Source: Tanypteryx hageni
Lineage: Eukaryota > Arthropoda > Insecta > Odonata > Petaluridae
Reading direction: 5' to 3'
Assembly (NCBI GenBank): GCA_028673005.1
Contig: CM054117.1
Location: 3,658,001-3,722,000 of the forward strand
DNA length: 64,000 nucleotides
Shown: piece by piece, positions 1-11,249 of the stretch
Position numbering within the stretch: position 1 is the stretch's first letter
Layout: every line of letters starts with the position of its first letter
Made by a program: the position numbers and the translations under genes
Notes under the pieces: generated by a model
Told to the model about the DNA's origin: nothing
Database searches by the model: none
What the model saw: only the letters and a program-made list of their open reading frames with translations

Positions 1-1645
1 ACTTTCTACGGTGTCGACTACCTCGATGTATATTTGTTGGAAATATTCTTTCGTGCTTTGGAATCTGTGAGGTGTAGCAGCGCGAGGACTGTCAAGCCTT
101 TTCGGAACATTTCTCTGACGGGGCAGCACCGGATCTTCTACAAGATTAGGTTTTTCCCGTAAACACTCCTGCCAAAACTACTCAAAGCCCTTACGATTTT
201 CTACAAGGATATCGAGTAAACATTTAAGCTTTGATTCTACTTCAGTAGCACCAATGCGGGGACATTGGACCTTGGAATTCACTTCCTCGACAGGGTTCAT
301 TACGTGGCAGTAGAGGGAGATGAAAAAGTATCATTTGAAGTGCAACATTGTCTCAAGGTACCCGGAACATTTTGATGCTGCGTCAGTTGTGTCTTCTGCA
401 GAAAAGGTCTCGAAGAATTCAAGGATATGTTCGTAGTTCTTCAGGTTCTGCTGCATACTGGAAACTCTCATCGTCCACCTGGTAGAGAACAGTGGACGTA
501 GGTTTTTCGGGGCAGTCTTGTCTTCGACGTGGACAGTTTTAAACGGATGTAACCTTTTAGGGGATTCCCTGATTGTATTTATCAAATCTTTAGCCAGGTT
601 CATTGTATCCCTCATAGTCGTCAGGTGACGCAAGCTATCTTGCACAACTAAGTTCAAAGAGTGAGCTGCGCAGTGAACGTATGTTGGCTGCGGCTGCAGA
701 TCCGCTACTAACTTCTGGAGACCTCTGAATTCTCCACTCATGTTCGATGCGCCGTCATAGCACTGTCCCTGCAAATTTTCAGTAGACATGTCCATACGTA
801 AAAGAATGTCCTTCACTATGTCAAAGAGAGTTTCTGCTTTAGTACTGACAGTTTCGTACAATCCAATGAAATCTTCATATATATCAAAGTTTTCGTTGAC
901 GGTTCGTACACAGAAGGTGACTAGCTTATGAATGGAGATGTTGCACGTCTCGTCGACCATGATGGAAAAATACTCGCAGCCCCTGATTTGGCTTACAACC
1001 GACCTAAGAACATTTTCTCCCAATATTTGAACTATTTCATTCTGGACGTCATGGGAGAGCCACTTGTAGCCCGAACCATTCGTTGAGCTCGGGTACGTCG
1101 CCTTTCCTCAATTCCAGCAATTGCCTAAGATTTGAGCTTAGTTCTTCGTGCCCCCATATCGGTAATCCCTGGCGGCAAAGGAACCTGAAAGTGGCAAAGA
1201 TAGCCATCTCAGCGTTGATTTGATCATTTAACTGAACGGCCACGTTTGGTCTGGGTAAAAAGGCCAGCTTCATTACACCTTCTTTGTGGGTTTGTGTATT
1301 CTCATGTGCTCCAAACTTCTCAAGACCTTTTTTCCAGTTCGAGAACCCTACAGAAGTGAAAGTGTCCTCCTTTTTCGTGCTCGATAGTAGCAGCCCTTGA
1401 GCCTCTGCTTCCTTGCAGGTTTTGCAAAATATCTTGTCAACAGTGGCGTCTCACTCTAGCCAGCCGAATGATGCCATCCACGATTTCTGAAAGGTTCTAT
1501 CCTTACCAGTAGTATTCTTGCCGGAAAGTTCGATTGGAGGACGTGCACTCGCACTAGAGACTGAGGTACTTGGGACAGGGCTAAGTGGGGAAGCATGCGG
1601 CACTTCATTCTCCAAGCGTGGTTTTTTAACAACAAATTTATGCAT
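1..1645 (-). pseudogene. hAT transposase pseudogene (ZMYM1-like, TTF zinc finger + DUF4371)
   Basis: Remnant of a hAT-superfamily transposase, a nuclear DNA-cutting enzyme. The start is the ATG at complement 1643-1645 (MHKFVVKKPR). A TTF-type zinc finger follows at about 1500-1280, with FCKTCKEAEA, GFSNWKKGLEKF and HENTQTH. The DUF4371/RNase-H region at 1023-331 has MVDET, CYDGASNMSG, HCAAHSLNL and the STRW motif. The C-terminal dimerisation part would lie beyond base 1. It is broken by TGA at 1451-1453, a one-base frameshift near 1075 (between NEWFG and GYKWLSH), TGA at 331-333 and TAG at 178-180. Reading continues in frame after the last two stops. The family is clear from domain order; the decay shows it is inactive. 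Confidence 0.85.
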
Positions 1646-2078
1646 TCCGAAAGTGTTTGCAGCTTTGTTAATAAATAACAGTAACAAACCACCTAACCGA
1701 CAACACAACACAATGCAATGTTAACGCAGAACGCACTAGAAAGAAACGCAGTACGGTTTTAAAATATTGTTACGTTACGAGTTCGTGGGTACACAAGAAT
1801 AGACAGGCCAAAAACTCCCTCAACACTCACTTTACAACACTCACTACGAAAATAATTGCCTCTAACTCTTCTCGCTTCACTTAATCTCGCCACTATTCGC
1901 TTGCGCCGCTGTCTCAAGACTGACTTCTAGCGACCGATGAGGTCCCTTTTATATAGGCGGGAGCTATGATTCCAGAAAACTCTGCAATCTTCGCGCTCCC
2001 GCCACCGACTGGTTCCATGTAGAATCTTCCAGTATCGCTATCCCGATGCTTCTCTGTTGCCGTCCTTGTCGGCTGGCA

Positions 2079-2086
2079 ATCGGGAC
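2079..2086. repeat. Left target site duplication of P-like element
   Basis: ATCGGGAC, identical and in the same orientation as 7960-7967. Eight base pairs is the duplication length made by P-superfamily and hAT transposases. It abuts the terminal inverted repeat exactly. Confidence 0.85.
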
Positions 2087-2132
2087 CAGAGTCCTCTATA
2101 TCACGCACGGCCACTCACTAAGTCGAGTCATC
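2087..2132 (+). repeat. Left terminal inverted repeat, P-like element
   Basis: Begins CAGAGTCCTCTATATC. It pairs with 7914-7959 over 46 bp with three mismatches. Confidence 0.88.
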
Positions 2133-3832
2133 GCATGCACTTCCACTATGGGGTTTCAACCGGCAGCCATCTTTAGTCCTCGATCTCGCTTCTGCCTTAT
2201 GGATGAAATGGGTGTAACATCAATTTTTCTTAAAAAATAGAAGACATCAGCGCATTCCTTTGTTGACAACTGATTATATATAAATTAAGCATCAAATACG
2301 ATGTATATACTAATAACAGTATAATCAAAGCGATCATAAAGCGATGACAATTATCAAAATAAACAATTATGAAACGGAATCGGAAAGTGTTGCGGCTTAT
2401 TTTTTGCGAAAAGACAAGCCGTCAAGATAAATGGCAGCTGATTTGGCGGTCTAGTCTTTTCCCAAAACATGTTAATTTCTTAACACTTAAAGTAATACAC
2501 GTAATTATGTAAGAATATTATTAGGAACACGTTCCAGTAGGCAATATTTACATTCGTTTAAAAATACGCACTATGCAACACTTTTTTTCTATTCATTGTT
2601 AGCCCAAACTTATTTAATGAAGTTTTAGCCCTATGTGATATCCATGAAAAAAAGGTTAAGTGAAGATAGGTCATTCGGTATTTAAGAATCACATTTGCCT
2701 GTGTAATAGAGGCAAAGAGTATTTATATTCAAAAGGGAAATACCTTTTAAAGATAGTACTGATGAGAATATCCCTAGATTTACTTCACCAAAATGAATGC
2801 ATGGAAGTTGCTTTTGAGCCTGATTGAGCAGTAACCTTGTGCTAAACTTAAGTGACCAGATTTTACAAATCTCAATGCCAGAAAAAATGACCTTTAGGTC
2901 TTTCAGCTAAACTTTTATTCCAGATAAACGTTAAACTTAACCATGCTATAAATTTCCTTCGAGATGATTTATTACAAAATATTTTTCCTGACACTGCACG
3001 TTTTTAATTTTTCAGAAACTTCATAATCAAATTCTAAATCTTGTCTAAAAGTAAGCATGAAAATCTTAACTTCAAAGTCAAATTATCTATGCATTTAGGT
3101 CAATATTTAATAACTTAAAGTTCTGCTCCTTTGTCCTTTATAAAGAAATAGGCTTACTGGCCAATTTAAAGCCTCGACTGAATTTTAGAACACTATTTCA
3201 TTCTTTGAGATTTCTCCAAGCATATAACATATAAACAAAAAATGTACAAAGATTTACTGGAATGTAATAAACAATTTCTTGAAATATGTTATATTTTAGA
3301 ATACTGATTCTACTGAATTCATCTATGAATACATATGAAAAAGAACGTACAGTTTGGCACGTAAAAAGTTCTTTTTTGATAACTACATTCATTAGAAAAG
3401 GTTAACAGTGTGGTAACTTCATTCTAATACTTTTTACAGTTATAAGTTCAATCTACTTTTGCATAATTCTGCAGGATTCCAGATTGCTGTAGGATAAATT
3501 ACACAAGGTGATGTGGGCTAAAACAATATTTAATGACACCAAACATTTCATATGTTAACATAAGTATAATTATACAAACATTAACAAAATTCTACAATAT
3601 AACACAAGCTGATAAAAAAACTAAATCTAATGAAAAGCAACATTTCAAATATTTATATGAGCAGAACCTTCTAAACAACAATAGTGTTCAATGTGATACA
3701 AGCAGATAAGCAACATTTCAAATATTAAAAAGAGTATAACCATATAAACATTAACAATAATACAGTTACATCTAATGAAAAGAAACAAAATACTAAAAAC
3801 AACAAAGGCAGAAAACTCAAATAATACATACA

Positions 3833-6800
3833 TTAATATTTAGCTATATGATATTGGAGACTGCAGCTTGTCTTTTTTTCCTTGGCATGGATATGGAGTC
3901 TTCTAACTATATACCTTTCCAACACTCGAACTCCTATTTCACATATACAGTTATTCAACAGGGAAAAGTCCACCTTTTGTTGGATAATAAACATTAAATG
4001 AGGTATAACCCTCTTATGCCTAGTGCATTTCTTCAGATGCTTTTCCAACACCCTTTCACTATTGACAATTACTGTATGCAATGCATGGGATGGTATCTTC
4101 AAGGAGTTTTGGTTACCAAATTCCCTTGAACAAATTATCACATTTTCTTCCTTTTCAGTATTATCAGTCATTATTAATGATGTGCACTCTTCACACACTG
4201 TTTTTTCATTTAGGGCATCATTAATTGAACAACCCAATAAATATTGAATCGTGTTACAACTAACCACATCAAAAGAATGTCCATCATCACTGCTGGCTGA
4301 CAAGACAGCATTAGTCACTGCACAACACTGTTCCTCAGAAGGTGTTTGCTGCTTCTTTGTTTTCTTATGATGAAAGAAGTCAACTAAATGATCGGCTCCA
4401 TCACTGTTGTAATTTACACCTGTTGCATCAGAAAAAAATTGTGTTACAACAACAAGTTTTAAAGCCCTTTGAGCATGAACAGCTGATGGGTTTATGTTCC
4501 CATGTCTCCTTACAGTTGAAAAAAGACTCTCTAGGGCATCTTGATTAAATCTTGCTGTTAATACAGCCTTATAACCTCTACCAAAAAGGTATTCAATCAC
4601 ATCTACAATATTAAGTATACTCATGACCACTCCAGTCTGAACAGGTTTCCAGTTCCCCACCCCTATTTTGACGCCTTCCATAAGAGCTTTAAACTTCTGT
4701 AATTCATTTAGCTTGAGAATTTTATTTTTTGGCATAATGGCTCCATGGCGTCTCCTCAGGTTCATTATATTGAACCAATTTCTCACCTGAGTGAGGAACC
4801 ATGCCGTAGTCAAAGCACTTGGTGGAAGCTGATCTAGTTTCACCAATGTTTCCAGAGCTGTCACAGTCTGATGGCTGAAAATATTGTGTGCTAATTTCAC
4901 CTTCATCTTGTCAAACTGCCCAGGATTTAGGGTTCTATCATTGATTTCCGGTGCTAATTTCAAATCCCTCATTTTCTGAAAATTGTTAAGAGAATGTAGA
5001 TATTTCGCTGACTGTTGTTGTTGGCAAGCCATTCTCTTTAGCTACTGATTATGGTAGCTCAAAATTATGAGCAAGCAAGGCAGATCTCAAATTTTTTAAG
5101 AGATGGGGAACATCCGGAAAAAAATGAAGCCTTCCATCATTCCTTGTTGGGTGTGGTATTGAGCTGACTTCTGAATACCTTCTTACCTTTACCCTCCAGA
5201 TGCCTTGATTTTTTGGCCCCATGTCAATGACAATTCCAATTACATGGAAATCAATACTTTTTACTGCCTTGACACAGTCATTAATAAACTGAAACAGACA
5301 TTCACACTGTGTGGTCTTGTCTGTGATGTGGTAAGCAATCACTTGTTTCCAATTGGAATATGAACCATGAATCATGACCACAAACAGTTGACTTCCTACA
5401 ATATTCTGTGACCTGTCATTCAGAGTCACATGTCCAAAGAATAAAGAGGTTGACTTATCAAAGCAAATGCCACTGTCAATTTCCATTTCATCTAATAACA
5501 AGACACAATCCTTTTGTAGGGATAAATGATAAATCTTACCTCAACTCTCTAGTAATGGCAAAACATCTGTTAAAATGCCTGGAGCAAAGCCTATATTTTG
5601 CAACTTTCTGCAAATGGTGCTGTAAGATGGGGATAGCCTTTCTTTACCAGCACCTTATAACCTTTCCATCCCACAGCAAATATTATTTGTAACGCTTCTT
5701 TTATCATTTCTGGTGTCCATGATACTTTCTTCTTTCCATTCATAATAATGTCCAGTTGTACTGGCTTCAGGAAAGGGAGTGCAGAAACAGTTTCGAAGTT
5801 GTCTTAGTTTGCTTCTAGTCTTCTGAAGGGTTTTGTGTGTTGACCATAGCCTTCTTTCCAACATTCTTATCTTATTAATAAGACATTCTTCCTGTAAAAT
5901 AATTAGAGTAATAATTAATTTATAAATCAGTTGCAAAACAGTGAACAGCATGTTTATCCTGAGGGCTTCAAACATTCACAAGCAGGAAAAGAGTATCAAT
6001 TGCTTAAGACTAATTCCGGCATCCTTTTAATAAAAATATGCACGTGAAAAAAATATAACAGAAAAAAGTTGTCAACAATTAGCAAATTTAGTTAAATGCA
6101 AAGAAAATGAACACCACACAAAATAGAATATCTACCTTTTCTGTATTGGTAGCTTGAGCAGAACATTCAGAGCCAAAGTCCAATTCACATGAAACCTGAA
6201 TAAAGAGATGAAAACAAGTGGCTTAAATCAATGAGCACAAGAATTTATTATGTCTCTCTCCTTTGGGTACTTTTCCAATTGAAAAGCAACTTACTACATA
6301 TCTGCCATCAAATTCATATTTTAATTGGAAATATTATGCAACTTCTTGTCAAAATAGAACAGTTTATGACATCTCATTGTAGAATTGATTAATTACATGC
6401 AGAATAACCTTTGATAATTTATAGAAGGTAATAACCTAAACAATATCAGCAAAATATTTTATATAAGATTAAAGACTATAAACCTTCTTGTTAAAACTGT
6501 GACACAATTTCTTGTAATCAAAGAGTTATATAAAAAACTGAAACACCATTTCTAAAGGATCAGGCAAAGATTCAGATGTTCCAGAAAGTACATCTCCTTG
6601 AGGCACCTAACATACAAGGAAAACCTGCATGTTACTTATTAAGTTCTAACAAATTTGACTTTGCTCATACAGTCAGAATAACAACATATGGCAAATTATG
6701 CACATCAACAGAACATACATTTAATAACATATATAACAAAAATCGTTATGATTTAGGTCTTTGTAGAATCCTCTGTTTTGGTGTGAGCTGTTTTGGACAG

Positions 6801-7803
6801 TTGGGTACATTAAATAACCTAGGTACTGCATTTGGCTTTAATTTTTTCCATCCATTGGCCCGAGAAGTTTCAAATTGTGAATTCTCGAAGTGAATCTTAA
6901 AAATACAAAGATAAATTTTATAATACCGTACCTACTTCCAAATTTTATAAACACTATAATTATCATGATTATATATTTTACATGGTATAATATCAATTTT
7001 CATATAACGGTGCAATGAATTTGTTGAAATGTTTCACAGAAATTCATGAGGTATGAAAATGAAATTCTATGTATAGCAAAATGAACTGAAAGAACCTAAA
7101 TCAAAAATCTTTATTAAATTTCTCAACATCCACACATTACTTGCCATCAAGAATAACCATAAAAGAAATGAAACAATCTTACTTACTTTGTTATAGTTAT
7201 TTCAGCCAACTACAATCAATAGTGGTACGTATGGCTAATTAAAAACAACGTTCTGCGCATATTTATTTAATTTTAAAAATATGTAAGAGCTGAATTTATC
7301 ATCAATATGGTCAATGTTTAAATCGCAATATTACATTATAACCTTAAAAGCTAAATCTGAAAATACTGACGTGTGATTGTGAGTAAAATAGGAAATGAAT
7401 AAATTGACGACTTCTTGTAAAAATGTATCATTATTTCTAATTTATTTAAATTATTATCTTAGTTCAATGTTATACGAAAAACATCTATACGCAGTTTTAC
7501 TCAAACTCATGGGTGGGTTTTGTGGAACAGAATGATGTTCATCAATGCATATGCTTATGAAAAACCTTAACATAAAAGTTATTAAGCATCGGAAATCCAA
7601 TTCATCCACTACATATTCACAATATTAACTATAGTTATCTGTAAACTTACCTCACAGAGGGATGAGTATAAGGTAGGTTGCCACTTGTCCCTTCGGCACA
7701 TTTGCAACCATTTAGCTCTTCTCTCAGGATTTCTCGGGAAAATGAATAGCCGAAAACCTTTCATCATAGAATTAGTGCAATTGGGTACACAGCAGCCTCA
7801 CAT
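3833..7803 (-). pseudogene. P-element/THAP9-like transposase pseudogene, multi-exon
   Basis: Exon 1 (7651-7803) holds the first half of a THAP zinc finger: CCVPNC, then KWLQMCRRDKW and LCE, followed by a GTAAGT donor. Exon 2 starts at 6895 with IHFENSQF and ends the finger with NAVPRLF, so the C-x2-C...C-x2-H ligands are present. Exon 3 (6136-6195) has clean AG and GT borders. Exon 4 starts at 5891 with a leucine-rich coiled coil, then an RNase-H-like fold with LDEMEI and VIDMGPKNQGIW, PHLLKNLR, and the C-terminal FNQDALESLFSTVRRHG. The expected Asp, Asp and Glu are visible. Broken by TGA as codon 2 (7798-7800, probably a decayed CGA), TAA at 6746-6748, frameshifts near 5735 and between 5500 and 5650, and a frame break near 5040. 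The last 399 codons (5032-3833) are open. Inactive, but fairly young or slowly decaying. Confidence 0.85.
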
Positions 7804-7913
7804 ATTATTTTGCAAATAATATTTAAAGTTCGTGTGATATTTTTCAAAAACCTATGCTCGCACACACCACAACCTCGACAATGGCTTCTAATTGACTAAA
7901 GATGGCGGACTGT

Positions 7914-7959
7914 GATGACTCGACTTAGTGAGTGGCCATGCGTGATATAGAGGACACAG
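7914..7959 (-). repeat. Right terminal inverted repeat, P-like element
   Basis: The reverse complement begins CTGTGTCCTCTATATC. Partner of 2087-2132. Confidence 0.88.
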
Positions 7960-7967
7960 ATCGGGAC
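7960..7967. repeat. Right target site duplication of P-like element
   Basis: ATCGGGAC, identical to 2079-2086. Confidence 0.85.
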
Positions 7968-8486
7968 AGACAGATCGCGCCATCTAGTGACACTTTGTAG
8001 AACTAAGCGCCCATATGACGGCGTAACAATATCACGACTAAACTAAAGCGTCAAGCACACACAGCGACAGAGGAAAGATTGAGTGACTTGTGAAAGAGGT
8101 GGAGTGACAATTGGCGGGAGGGGTGAAGTGGGCAATACCCTGGCATGAGTCTGTTTACCTACCTGTATTATCGTATTGTTTATTTTTATTATAGTTGTCT
8201 CACTTAATCTCAAAAATACACGGGACAAGGCATAAAATTATTGGGGGGCTCGAGCCCCCTCAAGCCCCATAGAGTCGGCACCTATGCAAACATCTTCATG
8301 TATGTTATAACGTACGGTGGGAAAATAATACCAATTTTCATAATATGTGCAGGACTGTCGTTACTGAGGAGTTTTTGCTGCAAAATCTATATTTAGGAAG
8401 GGAAATAATGACTAAAAAGTAATTTAAACATTAATATTTCTATTAAATTGAGTTGTTTTAGGCATAATTTTCTGGAAGTGTGATAT

Positions 8487-8595
8487 ATTAGAAGAAGAAC
8501 ACATTGTAACATTCCAAGCTTCATTGTAATACGTCAAAGCACGGAGCGGTGAGATTATAAAAGTGTGTAAGGTTACAATGTGTTCTTCTTCTAAT
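8487..8595. mobile_element. Short MITE with perfect 24-bp inverted ends
   Basis: Arms 8487-8510 and 8572-8595 (ATTAGAAGAAGAACAC...) are perfect inverted complements enclosing 61 bp. There is no coding capacity. Superfamily is unclear because no unambiguous target duplication is seen. Confidence 0.7.
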
Positions 8596-8610
8596 TTAAT
8601 ACTTTCACTA

Positions 8611-9850
8611 AGCTGTGCATCTGACCATTATTTTATACAATTTTCACATATATAGGGCCAGAATACTTATTCTATGCACATATGCACATATTTAGGGCCA
8701 GAAATTTGAATACAGGATATTTTGTTCGAACTCAATGAATGAAGTCCGGTGATTGGAAGGGCTAATGCAGTCGAATTTGTGCTAATTCTACCTAATGATG
8801 GCATGGAATCTGACTGTGATGATGCACTGGAAGAAAATGAGTTTCTCCTTACGTCCATCACCTAGGCAAAGAGCTACTGTCGGAGCTTACAAAAGTGCGA
8901 CTTGCTGCAGACCAGGGTGAGAAAGAAGGTCATTGTTTTTCCGAGAAGTCGGCAATAGTACGCCAACTTTAGTGAATGAAAACATGAATTAGACTGATAA
9001 GTCTGTATCACGTAGCCATGGCCAGAGTATAGCACATGGTTCTGAAATGTCAAAGGATTCTGAATCTATGGCACCATCTTCCAGTGACACTCATGTACAT
9101 TGCGCCAAATTTTAAGTGATGAACCAACCAGTCCTGCTAATATTCACGAGGCCAGTAACTACCAATATTCTCCAACCATCAACGTGCGTAATGTAAATAA
9201 TAGTCACTTGGTATCTGTCGCTATTACCAGTGGTATACCTATGACGCATGCTCGAGAATGACGTAATAACTCCGACACCCCTGCACCGGTGCTTCAAGTA
9301 ACAACCCTCTCATCTGCACACCAAGCGACTCTGGGACAGCCACCTAGAACTGCAACATGCACAACTTCAAGTCAGAGAGTAGAGCAAATGCCCAAAATAA
9401 CTTGGTAAAACGTGCAACTACAATGCAATGTTCCATGTCCCAAAAGACCCACAACATTACGACAAAAAGCAGATTTGGTTGTAAAATCGCCATTAAACCT
9501 ACTGACAAAATTTGGGACCACCAACTTATAGATGAAAAGGGAGGGTTGCGAGACACAGTGAAACAATACAATAGTAAATAAACAAAAACTCCGTCACCGT
9601 GTAGTGTAGTATTTATTGGGATGCTAGGAGAAGTGGTATAAAAGGAAATTAATTTTTGGGAATCACTACGGATTAAGTTTTTAGTTTTTTCGATCAAATC
9701 TCCAGTGCTTGGCAATCTCACCATTTGAGAGGGAAGAGTTTTCTTCGATGTATCTCTTCGAGGACATCCGTTGGGGCAGTTTAATACTAGCTTGGCTAGT
9801 TCCGTCCCAACCAAGAAAACATCCGCGTTCAGAAACGAGAAAATTGATCT
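8611..9850. other. Unassigned AT-rich DNA
   Basis: Contains a short near-duplicate (ATAGGGCCAGAA at about 8654 and a similar copy at about 8693). A short acidic stretch on + near 8790-8865 reads like the N-terminus of a decayed transposase. The open frames on both strands at 9344-9814 match no family I recognise. Probably old transposon debris. Confidence 0.3.
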
Positions 9851-9919
9851 GCTACGATAGTTCAGTGGTAATATCTGCCAGGCAAGTGGAAGACCCGGGT
9901 TCGATTTCCGGTCATAGCA
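9851..9919 (+). tRNA. tRNA-Gly-like sequence, probably pseudogene or SINE head
   Basis: The acceptor stem GCTACGA/TCATAGC pairs in 6 of 7 positions and extends outward by three more pairs. The A-box region has GTTCAGTGGTA, as in tRNA-Gly. The T arm CCGGGTTCGATTTCCGG is intact, and a T6 run follows at 9922-9927, typical of Pol III termination. The D stem and anticodon stem are poor and the anticodon is ambiguous, so a functional tRNA is unlikely. Confidence 0.45.
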
Positions 9920-10215
9920 GACTTTTTTCTCGTTTCAAAATTATTTCCAACTTTACAGCTTATGCCTGTCTGCATAGGATCTTCGAATCGCTTTATTCCA
10001 TCAAATCTTCAGTATTTCTTATACAATAATCACTAGAGGGGGAAGGGAGGGTAGGGTAGGTATTTAAATTCTTCAACTAGGCTCTTAGAAAGGTGATAAG
10101 GGGGGAATAAATACATGCCACAGTAAGAATTCCATATTTATGGACAGGAAAACAATATAATTTTGGGACGGTAGGATTTCAAACCATATACCTATAACGT
10201 AAGACCTTATCTATG

Positions 10216-11070
10216 TTATGGGCAGTTTTTATGGTCTTTGGTAGAGGTAATATAATGATTACTTGTGAGAAGTGGGTAAGGTCCATTTTTAAGTAAATGT
10301 TCTACTTTATCAAAATAATTCATGACGATAAGGGAATTCCATTTATCGGCTTTTAAATAAAAACAGTCTTCTAATTTAAAATTTTCGATGAGTTTGTAAC
10401 CTGGACTGGGAAAGTTATTTATAGCATAGTTTATTATATTGTGTTCCAGTTGTATTTTAAAAGCAGTTCTTATGTGATTATGTGTAGTATCATTCAGGTT
10501 TTTAATGACAGATTCAATACTTATAATGATATCATCCACAGGAGGTTCTTTGTGAGAAAGAAAAAAGTTAAGTCCTTTGATCAAGAGATTGAGTTCTTGT
10601 TTAGTAAATGTTTCATTTGAGAAGTTGTGGGCAATATTGATGTCATCAAAGTTTTTATTTCGGTCACTAAAAACTTTACAGCCAGTTCTTTTGTTTTAGT
10701 TTGTGTGTATGGATTTTAATTTCGTATTTGTGTTGTGTCACGATTTGGATTTTCCCAAATGTCATTCTCAATCAATGTATTTTTTTTTTAGTTTCAAATG
10801 TAATTGGTAAGCCTCCAATTCAAGCTTTTGTCTATAGGCGTAAAAGAATTATAATTCAAGATGAAGCCATTTTTGTTTGGCGAACATTATATCTTTGTTA
10901 CTATTTAAATCGGAGGGAGTTGCTTTTAGATTCATAAAACTAGGAAAGACTTTATATCTATTACAATTTTTAAAGATATTGATATCTGCGCCTACATTTT
11001 TAATTTTGGAATGAAGGTGAAAAAATCTATTGTGCTCTGGAGACCGGAAAGTAATAGTTAATAGAGGGAT
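10216..11070 (-). pseudogene. Penelope-like retroelement, N-terminal reverse transcriptase fragment
   Basis: Minus-strand reading shows CNRYKVFPSFMNLKATPS near 10990-10930, then NFSNETFTKQELNLLIKGLNF around 10650-10560 and LKADKWNSLIVMN with KVEHLLKNGPYPLL at about 10350-10270. This order (NFS..FTK.E..LL.KGLNF, then adKgn..vvm, then a Y-K-LL segment) is that of the region ahead of the palm domain in Penelope-like reverse transcriptases. Stops and frame changes occur near 10850 and 10690. The catalytic YxDD part and the GIY-YIG endonuclease are absent here. The family call rests on remembered motif order, not a search. Confidence 0.55.
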
Positions 11071-11249
11071 ATAACAGAACTTTACGGTTACGGTTTTATT
11101 CGATCTTTTTTTATGTATGTTATCAATCTTGTATCTTGCTTTGTATTTTTTTTTTCTTCTTTTTCTTCCCCCTCCTATCTTTTTTGTAATATTTAGTGAC
11201 GAAACCATGCAAATGTATTTGCCAACGGTGAAATAAATTATATTATTAT

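Larger units (their letters stand above)
2087..7959 (-). mobile_element. P-element/THAP9-like DNA transposon, near complete
   Basis: A 5873-bp element with 46-bp terminal inverted repeats (2087-2132 and 7914-7959; 43 of 46 match, mismatches at positions 2, 4 and 22). It is flanked by the perfect 8-bp duplication ATCGGGAC. A 13-bp subterminal inverted repeat (GCCATCTTTAGTC at 2166-2178, its complement at 7894-7906) recalls the subterminal repeats of the Drosophila P element. The minus strand encodes a THAP-domain transposase between the ends. About 1.7 kb between the transposase stop (3833) and the left TIR is AT-rich with nothing recognisable. The fragile short ORFs there look like chance. 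Confidence 0.9.
1..8286 (-). mobile_element. hAT element, inferred host of the P-like insertion
   Basis: Inferred extent of the hAT transposon whose transposase pseudogene lies at 1-1645. Its 5' end is proposed at 8286, where 8243-8286 has a GC-rich terminal-like sequence containing the palindrome GGGGGCTCGAGCCCCC and ending GTCGGCACCTATG. Between them, 2079-7967 is accounted for by a complete P-like insertion with its target duplication. Removing that leaves roughly 0.75 kb of non-coding DNA upstream of the start codon. The other terminus lies beyond base 1, so the TIR pair and target duplication cannot be checked here. Confidence 0.4.

Noticed and set aside
5490..5530. A 30-bp intron between GTAAGA and AAAAG in the P-like transposase
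   Set aside because: Too short to be spliced. The sequence reads through in frame with one TGA, so it is coding with a nonsense change.
9344..9814. 156-codon minus-strand open frame
   Set aside because: No recognisable motif, overlaps another frame on +, and lies in repeat-like DNA.
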